64,000 nt of DNA from positions 15,369,001 to 15,433,000 of the forward strand of contig CM054182.1 in assembly GCA_028829895.1 (NCBI GenBank). The letters run 5' to 3'. Source of the stretch: Sinotaia quadrata. Lineage: Eukaryota; Mollusca; Gastropoda; Architaenioglossa; Viviparidae. The notes beneath the pieces are model-generated. The model was not told the DNA's origin, ran no database searches, and saw only the letters and a program-made list of their open reading frames with translations. The translations under genes were made by a program, and so were the position numbers. Shown one piece after another: positions 25,030 through 38,400 of this stretch (positions within the stretch are counted from its first letter, which is position 1; each line of letters starts with the position of its first letter).

Positions 25030-25450
25030 TAAAACATTAAGAAAAATCCTGTCCTAACTGAAGAGGCACTGCTGTCCAAAGTTCAGTTCTAAGAGGATCA
25101 TTAACAAAAATATATTGTTTGCAATTAATTTATATTATAAAGAAAAACTTAAAAAACAAGACAAAGTATTTGTCTCATAAAATTAACACTAAAGTGCAAC
25201 ACTACAATTCAAGAAAAGTTCAATGTTTACAAACATGAATAATAAAAAATTACCATAAAAACTGGGAATTATTTGTCTCATAACATATTACATTCTAAAG
25301 TACAATTCTGCACAGTTCAACAAATTTGAAGCTTACAAACATGACTGAGAATGCAAGCATTTACCAACACAACTAGGAATCATTTGTCTCATAACACTAA
25401 TTCTGTATAATTAAGACAAGTACAAAGGTTGCAAACAAGAGGAAATTTGC
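25030..25450. repeat. Degenerate tandem repeat, roughly 110-120 bp unit
   Basis: Three to four loose copies share TTTGTCTCATAA, AAGTACAA, AAGTTCAA..TTT, TTACAAACATGA and ACCA.AAAACT.GGAAT. Heavily diverged, non-coding. Confidence 0.5.
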
Positions 25451-26869
25451 AAAAGCATTTATCTTAAAGATTGGGAATTGTGTATGTGTGTGTGTGTAGA
25501 TACCACACATGCAAACACACTCAACCACCCCATCTCAACAAAAAAAAAAATAAAAAAAAATGAATGAAACCTGTTTATGGGAAGTTGCATACACCAAACA
25601 AGGGCAAAGCCAAATAAAATTTAAAAAAAACAACAAGATAATGAGGAGTTCAATATTTAAAATTAAACTAATACATCTCAATGACCCACTTGGTAAATTA
25701 AGTTTAGAAATCTTTTTTTTTTAAATTATGCTTCAAAATAAATACTCCTTCTTAATAAGATTAATCTAAAAAATATATAATGAATAAAAATATATAATTA
25801 ACATTATTAGAATACTTTACATGATTAAGCAATACATTGATAAAGACTTTAAATCTACACCTCAAGCACAATAATATTAATGTGGTTAAGTGCACAAAAC
25901 CACAAAAAAAATATACAATGCTCAAATCAGTCTAATGACTTTCAAAAAGACAAACTGTGTCTATCAGTAACATAATACTTAAATAATAAGTTATTACACA
26001 TAACAGTAGGCAATGTCATTAATGCATAGTACAACTTATATTTACATTTTTTTTTCAAAAAAAACCTTTACAAGACATAAAATCATTGTAGTAGGGTAAT
26101 TTTTTTATATTAACTATATGAAAATGGAAGGAATAAACAAAGCTAAACGAAAAAAGTTATTTAAGCAGTATAAATTTTCTTTTAAACCAACATAATTTCA
26201 CTAGTGTGTGCTAAAATGGCAATTCGGTGTCTGTTATCAACATTATTCAAAAGTGTTCCAGCACGGTAATTCTGTAGCCATCATCAACATTATTCAATAG
26301 TGTTCTAACACAGCAACTCACTACTTTTCACCAATATAACAGTGCCCCAATACAACAAATTTACACCTATTATCATCATTCATAACACTTCAACAGAGCA
26401 AATCTATATTTATCACCAAAATATATTCAACATGATTAGTAAGATGGAAAAAGGTTTGCTCTACCCTAGCAAATCTGTAATTATAAGCAAAATGAAAAGT
26501 GCTTCAAACAGCAAATCTTCATTTCAAGAACTGAAATCTTTGGTTATAGTAGAACATTTTTTACAGACATTTAGTGGTTTTGAATCTGAAACAGCATAAG
26601 TTGTTTTTTTTTAAAAAAAATGTCTGTTACTAGTTTAGTGCTAATTACAATATACCATTATTAGCAGATACAAAAAAAAAAAAAAAAAGCTATCATTTTC
26701 CAATGCTAGAACAAAACTCGAATCATTTATAGAATCAATCAAAATGCTAAACAAAAACAAACAAAAATGAAGAAAAAAAATGACTGATTTATAATGATAT
26801 GCAGGGGCTCCAAGCCAAAAATAGGTAACACTTTACAGTTTAACAACTTGATAATAATGTAACATGAGA

Positions 26870-27215
26870 AGTAAAAAAGCTAACAAACGACAGAACAAAT
26901 TTATAGGCTGTAGGAAGTAAAAAGCCAACAAACAGAACAAATATATCAGTTACAGAAGTAAAAAGCCCACAAATGATAGAACAAATTTATAGGCTCTAGA
27001 AGTAAAAAACCAAACATACGATAAATTTATAGGCTCCAGAAGTAAAAAGTTAACAAATGATAAAACTAATCTATAGGTTGCAGGAAGTAAAAAGCTAACA
27101 AAGAATAGAACAAATTTAGAGGCTCCAGAAATAAAAAGCTAACAAAGGATAAAACAAATTAAAAGGCCAGGAAGTAAAAAGCTAACAATGAATAGAATAA
27201 ATCTATAGGCTGCAA
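26870..27215. repeat. Minisatellite, about 45 bp unit, about 8 copies
   Basis: Units have the form GGAAGTAAAAAGCTAACAAA, GATAGAACAAATTTATAGGC and a short joint. Individual copies differ by small indels. Confidence 0.75.
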
Positions 27216-30200
27216 AACAAGAATAGAATCCTTTTGACAGAAGAAACTTTAATAAATCAACTCACAGGCTGGTGAGTAAATCAGCTTACAGTACATAAAT
27301 AGTTTAAGATACTCTAGCAATCAATTCACCTCACAGTATACAAACACTTTAAGTGCTAATGAGTATTTCAGACTCCAGTGCAAAAATACCCAGGTTCTTT
27401 CAAAAGAAAAGGAGAACTGTGAAGTAGCAAGTCAGACTATTTAAAATGCAAAGGAAAATCTGAGGTAAAGTTAAATCAGTATGTACTTCTGCTAATAAAT
27501 AAACAGCACCACACAATGCATTGGCATACTGCTTCATGTGCAACAATATTGTTAACATACAAGAAATTGTTGTTCCATCAACACAAAGTATTAGTAACAG
27601 TTTAAAATTACACAATAAAAATCTCTAAAAGGCATAAAAATGTATATTTGAAGTGTATATCAGTCATCATAAATACAGCAAGAATTTTTTCTATATGACA
27701 TGCGTTTTAAAACCAAGTAAACAAAAATTACTAACTAGAATAGGATGTGTGTACATATACACCTTCAAACACAGAAGCACTTCATTGACATCTGTACCAG
27801 CAAGTAAGAAACTGAGTATAGAGGAATCAGCACCTTGCATCTCGGTTGTGTAACTTTGGTGTGCAAATAAAATGAAAATGCCTAACCATTAAGTAGCTTT
27901 AAATTCAAGTTTGTGTATACAGAGAACTCATTGCATCTGCAGGATTGTAAAAAAATAAACTATATAAATAATTTATGTTTAGAAATTAGAGTATATGGCT
28001 TGAAACCTGGTAAGTGAACTACTTTTAGATATCCCTAGGAATAGAGATGAAATAAATAAACAAAAACTCATTTAGCATTCACATAAAGTGAAACTGCAAT
28101 AGCCTTGAAAAAATAAATACAAGTAAAAAACACAACACACATTAAAATACTGCCTTATACCTTTCATTGTCTGGTTACTGACGTTTGTTTTCAATTCAGC
28201 AGATTTTTTCAAACTTTATTTTACAATACAAATATTTGCTGAAAAATCAAAATAAAATAATAAGTAACTTTCTGCAGAATTACTACCCTTAATCATGTAT
28301 GTTTGCTATTAATTCTGATGAATACACTTGCTATATCCATGACAGTAAAAGGACCACAGCACAATAGAGAAATGAAAGAATGAGAGTTAGTGAATAAAAT
28401 TAAACAGATTACAAAGTTACCAAATGGGCAGTTTCCAGAACTGATAAAAGAAGAAAGAAATTTCCTGTACTGAAAAAAAAATCAAGATGAAAGAAATTTT
28501 TTTGCACCATCAATCAAGAAAATTCAAAATGAAATAGTCAAAACGTGCTTGAAAATAAAAGACAATACATATTTTTAAGAATTAAGATCAATTTGAATAC
28601 TTAAAAACTATTGTCATGAAAATAACCACTTCAAGCCTAAACAAAACTTAGTAGAAAGTAGTAAGGTGTGGTCATTGAATGGAAAACTGTAGATGATAAG
28701 GAAGTACAGATGATATATGGATGAGAATTATGTTTTTATCATATAATGTTGCACTGCTAAAACAAGTACGCAACTCTCACAGTGTACAATGAAATCCAGT
28801 GCTTAAATTCGTCAAGTATCATATCAGTGAAAGACTGGGAAATTATATTGAGTTCTCTACACATATACACGATTTCACTAAATGCACTATTTCAATAGAT
28901 TTTATAATCAACAACAAAAGTGCTATGACTATGAGAAATATGTATGCATTCTACTAAAGAAATGCACACTAAATAATATTTTTAATATACATAATTTACA
29001 TTTTTTGGTTGTTGTCTAACTAAAGAACATTGAAAGCATGCATAGCAAGCAAATTATGTATGGAGGTTTACACATCATTGTATACAAAATAAAAACACCA
29101 ATGCATGCGCAAAAATACATTTAAAAAAGCCCAACAAAAGCACCAAAATCTTCCTTTTATCTAAAGCAATTATTCTCAGAACTTAAAAGCAATTGTGAAA
29201 TCCTAAAAATATAATACAACCGTTTTCCCCAAATACACTTAACAGTCTAAATAGATAAAGAAATGGTTATCCTATTGTAATTTATCCAGATATCAAATCT
29301 ATTGATGATTTATAACAAGGAATTGGAAATTAAAGAAATAATTAAAGATTATCTGTAAAGATTATCAAAATATGTGTATAATGAGCTAGGTCTTGTCATT
29401 AACAATATTAAGTTAGAACTGTTGTAACATTTCTGGAAACCTAGTTTTATTTAAAACTTACCAAACATTAAAAAAAAAAATCAAACAATTCACTTAAGGC
29501 TTACGTCATGATTGGTTAAAGTTATGCCACCTTGATATGTGACATCAAACTTGACCTACACTATGAAAAAGTGTTCAGTAGCCTGAAATCATTCCACACA
29601 AAAAATAAAAATTATATTATTAACACACACAATTTTTTAAAAATATAAATAAAATCAAAGCTCCCTGTTGGGTACACAAACCATTTCTCAATACTTCTGC
29701 TAAAAATATTCTCACTGGTATTTGAAAGCAAAAATAAGATTTACTTATGAAAAGAGACAAGAGAAAAATAGTGAGAAACATTATGGAATGTAGCAATGAA
29801 ATTACTTATTTTGTGATAAATCTAGTATTGTGATTAGAACTATAAAGAATTCTTTCCAAACATTATTTTAATATTTATTCTATATATAAATCTTGATATC
29901 TTTCAGTTCATTGTCAATTTTCAACACGACTTTAGGAAAAAAGGACTATTTTTGTATGGAGTGGGGAGTTAGTGAAGTGGAAAAGGCTTAACAAAGACAA
30001 ATTGCTGTCAAATTCCTGTGAAGAGCTTCAAAAAGAATTAATATTAGAATTAACAATATTAATCACTGACCATTTAACAAGCACCAAAATAAAAATTCTG
30101 AATGTTCTCAGAATAACATTTTTTTCTTTTATTCATTGCTTTTCTTATTTATAAACTGAATGAATATAAGCAAGCCCTATTTTAAAAAAATTTTTACTTT

Positions 30201-30280
30201 CATCCTCAGACTATACAAAAAAGGTGACTATACTGACCTCATCAGGTTACCATCAGAAGAGTAATCTATACCAGGCAGAT
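27216..30280. other. AT-rich non-coding stretch
   Basis: No gene, RNA or transposon signature recognised. The composition is A-rich on plus, so T-rich on the MOB1 sense strand. That could be distal MOB1 3' UTR or intergenic DNA; the sequence does not decide. Confidence 0.4.
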
Positions 30281-30281
30281 A

Positions 30282-30604
30282 TATAATTCTACTAGTATGG
30301 ACCATAATTCTACTAGTACTAGTATGGACTACAATTCTACTAGTACTAGTATGGACTATAATTCTACTAGTACTAGTATGGACTACAATTCTACTAGTAC
30401 TAGTATGGACTACAATTCTACTAGTACTAGTATGGACTACAATTCTACTAGTACTAGTATGGACTATAATTCTACTAGTACTAGTATGGACTACAATTCT
30501 ACTAGTACGGACTATAATTCTACTAGTACTAGTATGGACTATAATTCTTCTAGTACTAGTATGGACTATAATTCTACTAGTACTAGCATGGACTATAATT
30601 CTAC
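30282..30604. repeat. 27-bp minisatellite, about 12 copies, near-perfect
   Basis: The unit is ATGGACTACAATTCTACTAG plus TACTAGT (27 bp). One unit near 30489-30507 is shortened by nine bases, and single-base variants occur (C/T after ACTA, one ACTAGC). Because 27 is divisible by three, whole frames stay open on both strands (DYNSTSTSM on plus, SRI.VHTST on minus). No flanking start, splice or homologous context supports translation. The high copy identity implies recent expansion or ongoing homogenisation. Confidence 0.9.
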
Positions 30605-30609
30605 TCAAA

Positions 30610-32130
30610 AGTTTGTGTAACTCTCTTCTCTCACAATCTTATTCAAAGTTAACACACCAGTTTGCCATAGGGATTCTCTGATCTCTACTAACTATAGCCA
30701 GCTTGGAGCAAAGAAAGTATTACAGGATGTAATGGTATAACTTTGACAAAAGGCCTTTTATATATATATTTTTTTTAAAAAGAAGATATTTAGGTTTTAT
30801 TTGCATTTTAAAACATTAAGTATGAATAATGTACTTAAAAATCTACCAGACTATAGTGGAAAAAAAATAAACAAACATAAATGTTAACATTAAAAATTAC
30901 CTTTAATAACATGAATATTTTCTGAGACAGAGAATGGGTGAGATATAGAAATGAGAAGTTTCAAAATGGACAGTACAATGTATTTTTGCTGCTAATGGAT
31001 AAATCACACCACTTCCTACCAATACTAATCAGTCAGTGATCTTTGCTAATGAATCCAATATCACCATACTTGTACTTTGGAAGTACAAGCTAAATTAATG
31101 AATTGTATTTTTGTTCACTTAATTTTTCTTTTAATTTACAAATACAATTATGTTTGATCACAAGAATTTTTGATTATCTTATTAACCACTCCTCATCTAG
31201 GTTAGTGACAATAACCAATACATTACTGCAGAACAAAGATGTAATATAAATAAGAAGAAGAACATGCAAAATTAACAAATAAAATCCAGTTTCTCTATTT
31301 TGCAGCAAACTTGATGAAGAAACAATTCCTTAGGACAAACTGTGCTTTCTTTGATAATGTGATGCAATTTTTGAGACAGATACAGTTCGTGCTGCAAAAA
31401 GAATGACTAATATATATAAAAATAAAAATAGTCTTCAAACCATTACAAAGAAACACTTTGGTCACCAAAAAAGATATATTCTTGTGAAGGTAAATTTTTG
31501 CTGCATGAAAAAACTGCCCAGCAAAAGTGTACATTTTAAAAAGTACATTTCCCACAATATATTTCACCAAATTAACTATGTTTAAATTTTTTTTTTAAAG
31601 CCTTCTTTAAATTTAAAAAAAAAAAGTACAGTAGGTTCTCTCTTCATCTTCTCTCACACCCTCCAAATTTTTTAAATGAAACAAGCTGTCCCACTTCTAC
31701 AGTTGTAAAAAAAAATAAATATAAAAATTTATTTTCTAATTTTCTTGAATAAAATTTTGCATTTACAATTTTAAATGTACCAAAATTTCAGTAAAGACAA
31801 TAAAATCAATCCGGCAAAGATATTAATAAATAGAAATTGAACATATGAAATCAAATACGTCTTAAAAAGCATTTTACCTGGCAAACTAATGCATAGTTCG
31901 CATTTCTAGATACAGTTTATACGTATATCATGTGCATAACATTCTCATGTGTTGTAGGTTATCCAGCTGCAGGTATTTATGCTATGCCTTAATTTGCTGA
32001 TAATAATTAACATTTAGCACCAAACTATGCACAGCTAAAAGAGAGAAACTTTAAAGTGCTTAGAATCTTTTAATGAATTGCACAAAAATATAGTGAAAAA
32101 AACTGCACCAATTATTATCATAAGGATCTT
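30610..32130. other. AT-rich stretch without recognised gene
   Basis: Short open frames on both strands (for example 31295-31570 minus) show only AT-rich composition. Nothing else was recognised. Confidence 0.4.
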
Positions 32131-32140
32131 CAAATCTAGA

Positions 32141-32709
32141 AATCCAACCAATTTATGACTGCACTAATTAGTTGCTAGTGGCAAAATATAGAAGGATATT
32201 AATGTAAAGTGTTTATAGCAATATACACCACAGCTTACCTTGAAAAAAAAAAGATAAGTGTTTACATTAATTTTAAAGTGATATATATCACATCTTTCCT
32301 TGAAAAAGTAGAGTTTGTTTCAGATACATACATAACCTGCATTTGACAGCAATTCTGATTTATAGTAAGAAATATAAATTTTGTCTTGAATTGAACCAAT
32401 AATTTACATTATTGTTTATATACTTGACAGGAAATAATTCAGATGGCAAAACAAATTCCCTACTATAATAATTTATTATTTCTCAGCATAAAGACGGATT
32501 AGATTTGTAGCAAATCCAGCATGTTATCTTTTGGGCCACAAAATTTTCATTTAATAGCAAGAATTTATCATTTCCACATTATTATTATACTGACTTCAAT
32601 ATCTTGTGAACTATATTAACAGTCTAAACATCTACCAAGCTTTACATTAACATCCATTTATATTTTGCCACTAGCAACTAATTAGTGCACTCATAAATTG
32701 GTTGGATTT
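32141..32709. repeat. Fold-back inverted repeat, 70-bp arms, 430-bp loop
   Basis: The left arm (32141-32209) and right arm (32640-32709) are reverse complements over about 70 bases at roughly 90% by eye. Both contain AATCCAACCAATTTATGA and CACTAATTAGTTGCTAGTGG. The loop holds two direct copies of a phrase with CACA.CTT.CCTTGAAAAA. No target duplication was found, so it may be a fold-back element or a TIR transposon with eroded ends. Confidence 0.8.
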
Positions 32710-32739
32710 ATAAAGTTTAATATAATGTCCAAAGACTAA

Positions 32740-33460
32740 TAACTCCTTTCAGTGAACACATCATTGTACAGCAATGAATTTTTGCTAAACATGTCAAGAG
32801 CACAGAGTGAACTCCTGTGCAAAGACTTGTCACTAAATATACCAAAGACTAGTGAACTTTTCCTGAGTGCACAGCATGGTTACACCCAAGATTAGTGAAC
32901 TTCTGTCATTATCTATGCTCAATAAATATTCTTTGAAGGATTAAAGGTGATTTGATTTACATCAATGAGCTTGAGACCAGTGAGCTCCTTTTGCAATGTA
33001 TACATCATTATATGCCAATGTGTGTGTCAAAGATAATACAGTAAAAAGAAATCGGCCAAAGGTTAGTGGACTTAGGATTATAAATATGCAAAAACTGGAA
33101 TCAGTGACCACATCTTAGATTCTATGTGCATATACAACAAGGAATGTGTGCAAACGGTAAAATCGGTAAATACATCCCAAGACTGTACACCATATGTATC
33201 AAATAGCTGACTGATAAACTTAAGACCAATGATCACACCTCTGACCAAAACTGACATATATTGACAGCCAAGTGCTCAAATTGAGACCAGTGACTACAAC
33301 TAAGATTAAACATGACACTGACAGATTTGTACTCAAGACCAGTGACTAAAACTCTTAATGATATATACTGACAGCTGTGTGGTAAAGTTCAGACCAGCAA
33401 CCACAATTAAACTAGCATTAGCATAATCTGATGGTTGTGTAACCACATAATATCATGCTG
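32740..33460. repeat. Loose tandem repeat around AGACCAGTGA
   Basis: The phrase (A)AGAC(C/T)AGTGA.C recurs more than ten times at intervals of about 45-70 bases, together with ACTGACA and TGTACTCAA phrases. Diverged, non-coding. Confidence 0.55.
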
Positions 33461-33769
33461 TGCATTCTGAAAGCTACATAGTTTTAAGAGAACAATGAAC
33501 TGGCATATATATATATATATTGATAAAGCAAATATTAAGAAAGAGACTATATCAAACTATACATAGTATAATTAAAATTATTAACAGATGTTAAGTAAAT
33601 GTTATGACTAGTAAGCACATCTCATATTAAATGTGCATATATATTGATGGTTGTAGGTTAATATTACACCAGTGAATGAGGGTTGTATGCAAAATAAGGG
33701 GTCAGTAAATGCATTACAGACTACAAATGCATTCACAATTACTGACATTGTTATTTAAAGAATTAAGAA

Positions 33770-34085
33770 AATTACCTCAGAACAGACTACAATGAGATGT
33801 AATCCGAGGGCAATAAAGAGCTGTGATCTCAGGACAGGCTATAAAGGGACATGATTTCAGTGCAGGCTACACAGATACATGATCTTAGAGCAGGATACAA
33901 AAAATACATGATTCAAAGAGGCTTTAAAAATACATGATTTCAGATCAGATTTCAAGAGACATGATCTCTGAGCAGGATACAAAGAAATGTGATCACCGAA
34001 CTGGCCTCAAAGATACAAGATCTCACAGGAGGATGCTAAAAAGACAGCTGGCTACAGATGGATCTCCAAGCTGGCTACAACGGGT
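33770..34085. repeat. Tandem repeat, about 30 bp unit, about 10 copies
   Basis: Units have the form GGCTACAAAGATACATGATC then TCAGAGCA. A 61-codon plus frame at 33934-34119 is created by the repeats and is not called as a gene. Confidence 0.75.
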
Positions 34086-34139
34086 CAAACATAAGAAACA
34101 TGTCAGATCTAATATTTGAATTTAGTGTTCAAGACATGG

Positions 34140-35440
34140 TGTGTCAAATGTTAAAAAAAAATTTGTAAGGAGGAACAAACCTGCTTTTGTTAACAGTTAA
34201 ATAATAAATGAACCAAATGTGCCAATAAATTAAATTCTGTTGATGAAATAATGCAAATTACTTCCACAATTAAATTTCAACTTAATTCACAGGTTGTTTT
34301 CATCTTATTTGCTAGTAAACATTTAATTAAGCCTGTTAAGTGTTTTTCCACCACCAGCCTCTCTATCCTTCATCATTTATAATGAATTTATCACATTATA
34401 TTTTGATGTCAACCCATAACAGTTCTTGTCAGTGTAATATAAAATGCTGCATCTTCTCTTCCTTATTCCATATTTACTTAAGATTTAAATTTTAATTACT
34501 GATTTATAAAAAAAAAGTCATGCCTTTGCTTATAATTGGAGTAAATAGGAGTTTTGTCAAAACCAAGCCCCACCCTTAAATCTGAAACAGAATGCTGGTT
34601 TTAGTCAGAAAACTGGTAACACAAAATTATAAAAACTTTTGTATACAACAAATCTGATGTTAGTTAGGAATAATGTGAAGGAAAATGGGACATAATTGAG
34701 AATACTAAAGATACTCCCTTGGTGCAGTCTTGAAGCACTCCAGTTCAACTTTAACTATCACTTCTGCATTGTAAAGTCATGTCCATTCTAATTTGTATAT
34801 GATTAAAATGTATTATTTATCTGGCCTCATTTGACCTTCCAACACCATGAAAATTTAACAACAATGTTAAACACCCTATATACAATTACTATCACTCTAA
34901 TAACTTCTGTGGAATTAATACTAATGGAGCATGAATAATATTTTAAAATTTAAATTAATAAAAACTTCATGAAAAGACGACAATAAGAGAATTTCTAAGA
35001 CTATAATTTTTTTAATATACATTAAATCAATCAATTTAAAATCGAGTAGTTCTACAAAGAATTTCAGTCGCCAATTTCTACTTATAAGTGTCTGTACGAA
35101 GCATTTAATTTCCACAAAGTCTTTGAATTTGCCAGTAAGTGACTGGATTTTCTGGATTGACTTTGCAAACACATTGCACTCAACAGGCCAGTACTGTAGA
35201 TTTAAAAATAATATATAGCTTCTATAACTGCCACATACTATTTCCTAATCTTGCCAAGCCTACAGGCACTGCACTTCAAACACACCAAGCCCTAATCCTG
35301 AGTGAAGCTCCAGGAATGTGACAATCATTCCAAAAGGCATTGTAAATGATCAACAAAGTGCAGAACAAACATCAAAGCAACCAGTCACTCAAATCGGTCC
35401 CATTGTGATGATACAAACAGAATAGAATGTATATATGATC
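34140..35440 (-). other. Probable MOB1 3' UTR / downstream region
   Basis: This immediately follows the MOB1 stop codon in gene sense and contains no recognisable gene. Its extent as UTR is unknown because AATAAA-like hexamers are frequent in this composition. Confidence 0.35.
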
Positions 35441-38400
35441 TTATCGGTCTTTACTGGTCAGTTTGTCTATCAGTTCTTGAAGTGGTGCCAATTCTTTACG
35501 ATCAATAAGATTAAATTCCTGAACAAAGAAGATGAAGTGCTTAAAGGATGTGTTTAAGTGGGCCTCTTCACTCAATTGCACAACCTCCTTAAAGTGCTGG
35601 TGGTAAATATGCGCATAAACACGGAACAGACGTTTTAAAATAGTCTTGGCAATTGAGAGAAAATTCTTTGGAAATGGGACACCTGAAAACAGAACGATAA
35701 ATAATAAATTTGTGCTAATCTCATATTGGCAACAGTTCATTACAATGTTTAACTTGAAGAAATAATAATTTGTAAAAATAATTACTTTTTCTTTTAATTT
35801 CTTGAAACCTCTCATTAAATAGTAGTGACATTGTCTACAAAGGCATTCAGTATATCAATCTATCAATCAACTTCTTCCAAAAGCAAAACCCCGAACTACA
35901 CAAGAGGATTTATATCTATCCTTCTCACTGTAATCTTAGCCATGATTTAAAAAAATAATCAATGCATGATGACAAATCAATTAATGGGTAGTACCAACAT
36001 CGCTAATAAGTAGCATTCGTGCATAAACTTTTGGTAATTTTCCGTAGCAATATGAGGATTTAATAAAATTGCTGAACTAATGTGTAAAAATAAAGTTTGT
36101 TTCTTATTAATGTGACTTAAACTATATTTGAAAGAAAAGTAAATTTTCACTTATTAAGTATTAAGAATGTGTTTCTGCAAAAAAAATGGACCTTGCTGCC
36201 AATTGGGATTGAAAAATTTGTTCAGGTCTCAATATTTTCTTGACACAGATGGCTTTTTAAAAAATAAGTAATTAAAAAAATAAAGACAAATTCACACTAA
36301 TATCGTATGTATCTCTTACATTAATTCTGAATATAAATAGGTAGTCCCAATGTCGCTGTTTTACAGGGGACAAATACACTTTTGCATGCAAATTTACGGA
36401 ACTTTAACCCACAGCAGTTATCTTCACACTAAACCTGAACCAACCATTTCTATATAAAAATAAAGGGCCATGTTTCGTCTTTTAAAGTTTGTTCTTGCTT
36501 TTCATCTGAACTTTATTATATTATCCGTAAACTTTGACAAAAGTACATTAGGGTTACGTCGAAAATTTCTCATCGAGCGCCTCACGTCCGAAAAGGTAAA
36601 ATTCACGTTTTCGGGTACCATGTTTTAAGAATTTTGCAATACTTGCATTGATAAGTAAGCTAAATTCTGAGTGGTCCATTAAAAAGAAGAGAGATAACTC
36701 TCTACACCCATATTTTTTTTCATAATTGCATATTAAGAATAACAAACAAAAAACATTTAAGTAAAAAGATTGAGACAAATTTGGGGGGTCACATATTTTT
36801 CACAAAACCATGGAAAAAATATCATTTTATTCAGCATTTCAACATCTTTCCAAAAACATGACACAATACGGGATTATTAGTCCATGCAGTTCTTGCTAAA
36901 TTCAAAACCCCGTAGCATCTTTCTCGGTTCACGTCACCGTCATGGCTTTCATTTCTGAAACACGGTGTACCGACCCTAGCGCTGATTATTCTGCCCTATA
37001 TGATCAGTTGAAACTATTTATTGATCAGATCTATTTGTGGGTGTTTCTTAATGTTTATTTTCATTTTCTTTAATTTTTTTGTAAGCATATTATTATTTTT
37101 CAAGTAGAATTATTGACATAACTTTTTCAAATACAAGCCGATCTTGGAGTGACTTTTGCAAAGATTTGAAAATATACTATTTTCTTGAAATGTTTAGTTT
37201 TAAAGATGCCGATCATATTTATCAATATTGTTTTAGCCTGTATGTATAGTTTCATTGATGTGACAATTTATCCGTTTTCATTTTCTTCATAAATAGAAAT
37301 TTTATAATAAAATTAAAAATGTAAATTAAATAAATGATTAAACATAACTTTATATATTTAGATAGAGCACAATTTACTGATCATTTTGATATGTGAACCA
37401 GCTCTGTAAGTTGTATAGTTTTAGAGATATAACAATTTGCTTTTTTACATTTTCCCTATAATACTTGGTTACTGCTCTTTTTTGGTTAAAATTTGTTGAA
37501 ATGGCCATTTTCAGCATCAAATAATTTCTTCACTGTTGTTGCTATGCCTTTGAAAAAAATAGGCATTAACTACATAGCAAAATATTTAATAATATGCTTT
37601 CTGGATATACTTTGTTCATCAGTTGATTATGCTATGATGCCATGAATATTCCAGTTTGTTGCATTTTGTAAGCAATTTTATGAAACAAAAGCATGTTTTC
37701 CTTCGCAATTTAGAATAAACTTAAATTTAGATTCTGCATTATGTCTGGTTGTTTTTTGTTTTTTTTTGTTGTTGTCTGTGATTATGTTAATTTAAAATGT
37801 TGGTCGTTGATCAGTGTGGTTTATATTTTACTTGTACTGAACTTGTCAAACTGCACATTCATTATGTTTAAAAAAATGTTGATCACAAATTACGACACTA
37901 AATTGACAATATCTCAAAAAGTATTATAGCTATCATCATAATTTTTCTGTACAACCTTATTTCATCAGAACACACATTTTGAGCATAACACATTTGTACA
38001 ATATCAAGTAAAAAAAAAATGAGTGGGACTACCTAATATAAAGAATAATAAACACAGTGCATTTCAATGTTTTGTTTTTGAAGACAACATATTAGACATG
38101 GAAAAATACTACGAGCTTATTTTAAAGATTTCAGAAGGGGGCATCAATATCAGTTGATCTTTACACCTTTCAGATGGGAAAATACCATTAGATGAATTGT
38201 AGAAATTTTAAATGGAAAAAGCCACAAGCTAATCTTTATATATTTACAGTGGGGAAAAACATTCAGTTGATATTTGTAAAAAAAATAAATGAAAGAAATT
38301 CAGTTGACTTTTACAAATTTTAGATGAAAAAACACTATCAGTTACTACTGATAAAGTAATAAGTACCTATTTTGCATAGAAAACCTGTAAAAAGTACATT

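Noticed and set aside
30228..30620. Open frames over 100 codons on both strands (DYNSTSTS and VHTSTSRI repeats)
   Set aside because: They are forced by a 27-bp (multiple of three) tandem unit and have no start context, splice sites or homologous family.
33934..34119. 61-codon plus frame
   Set aside because: Created by a roughly 30-bp tandem repeat.
35139..35321. 60-codon plus frame downstream of MOB1
   Set aside because: No homology; opposite strand of the probable MOB1 3' UTR.
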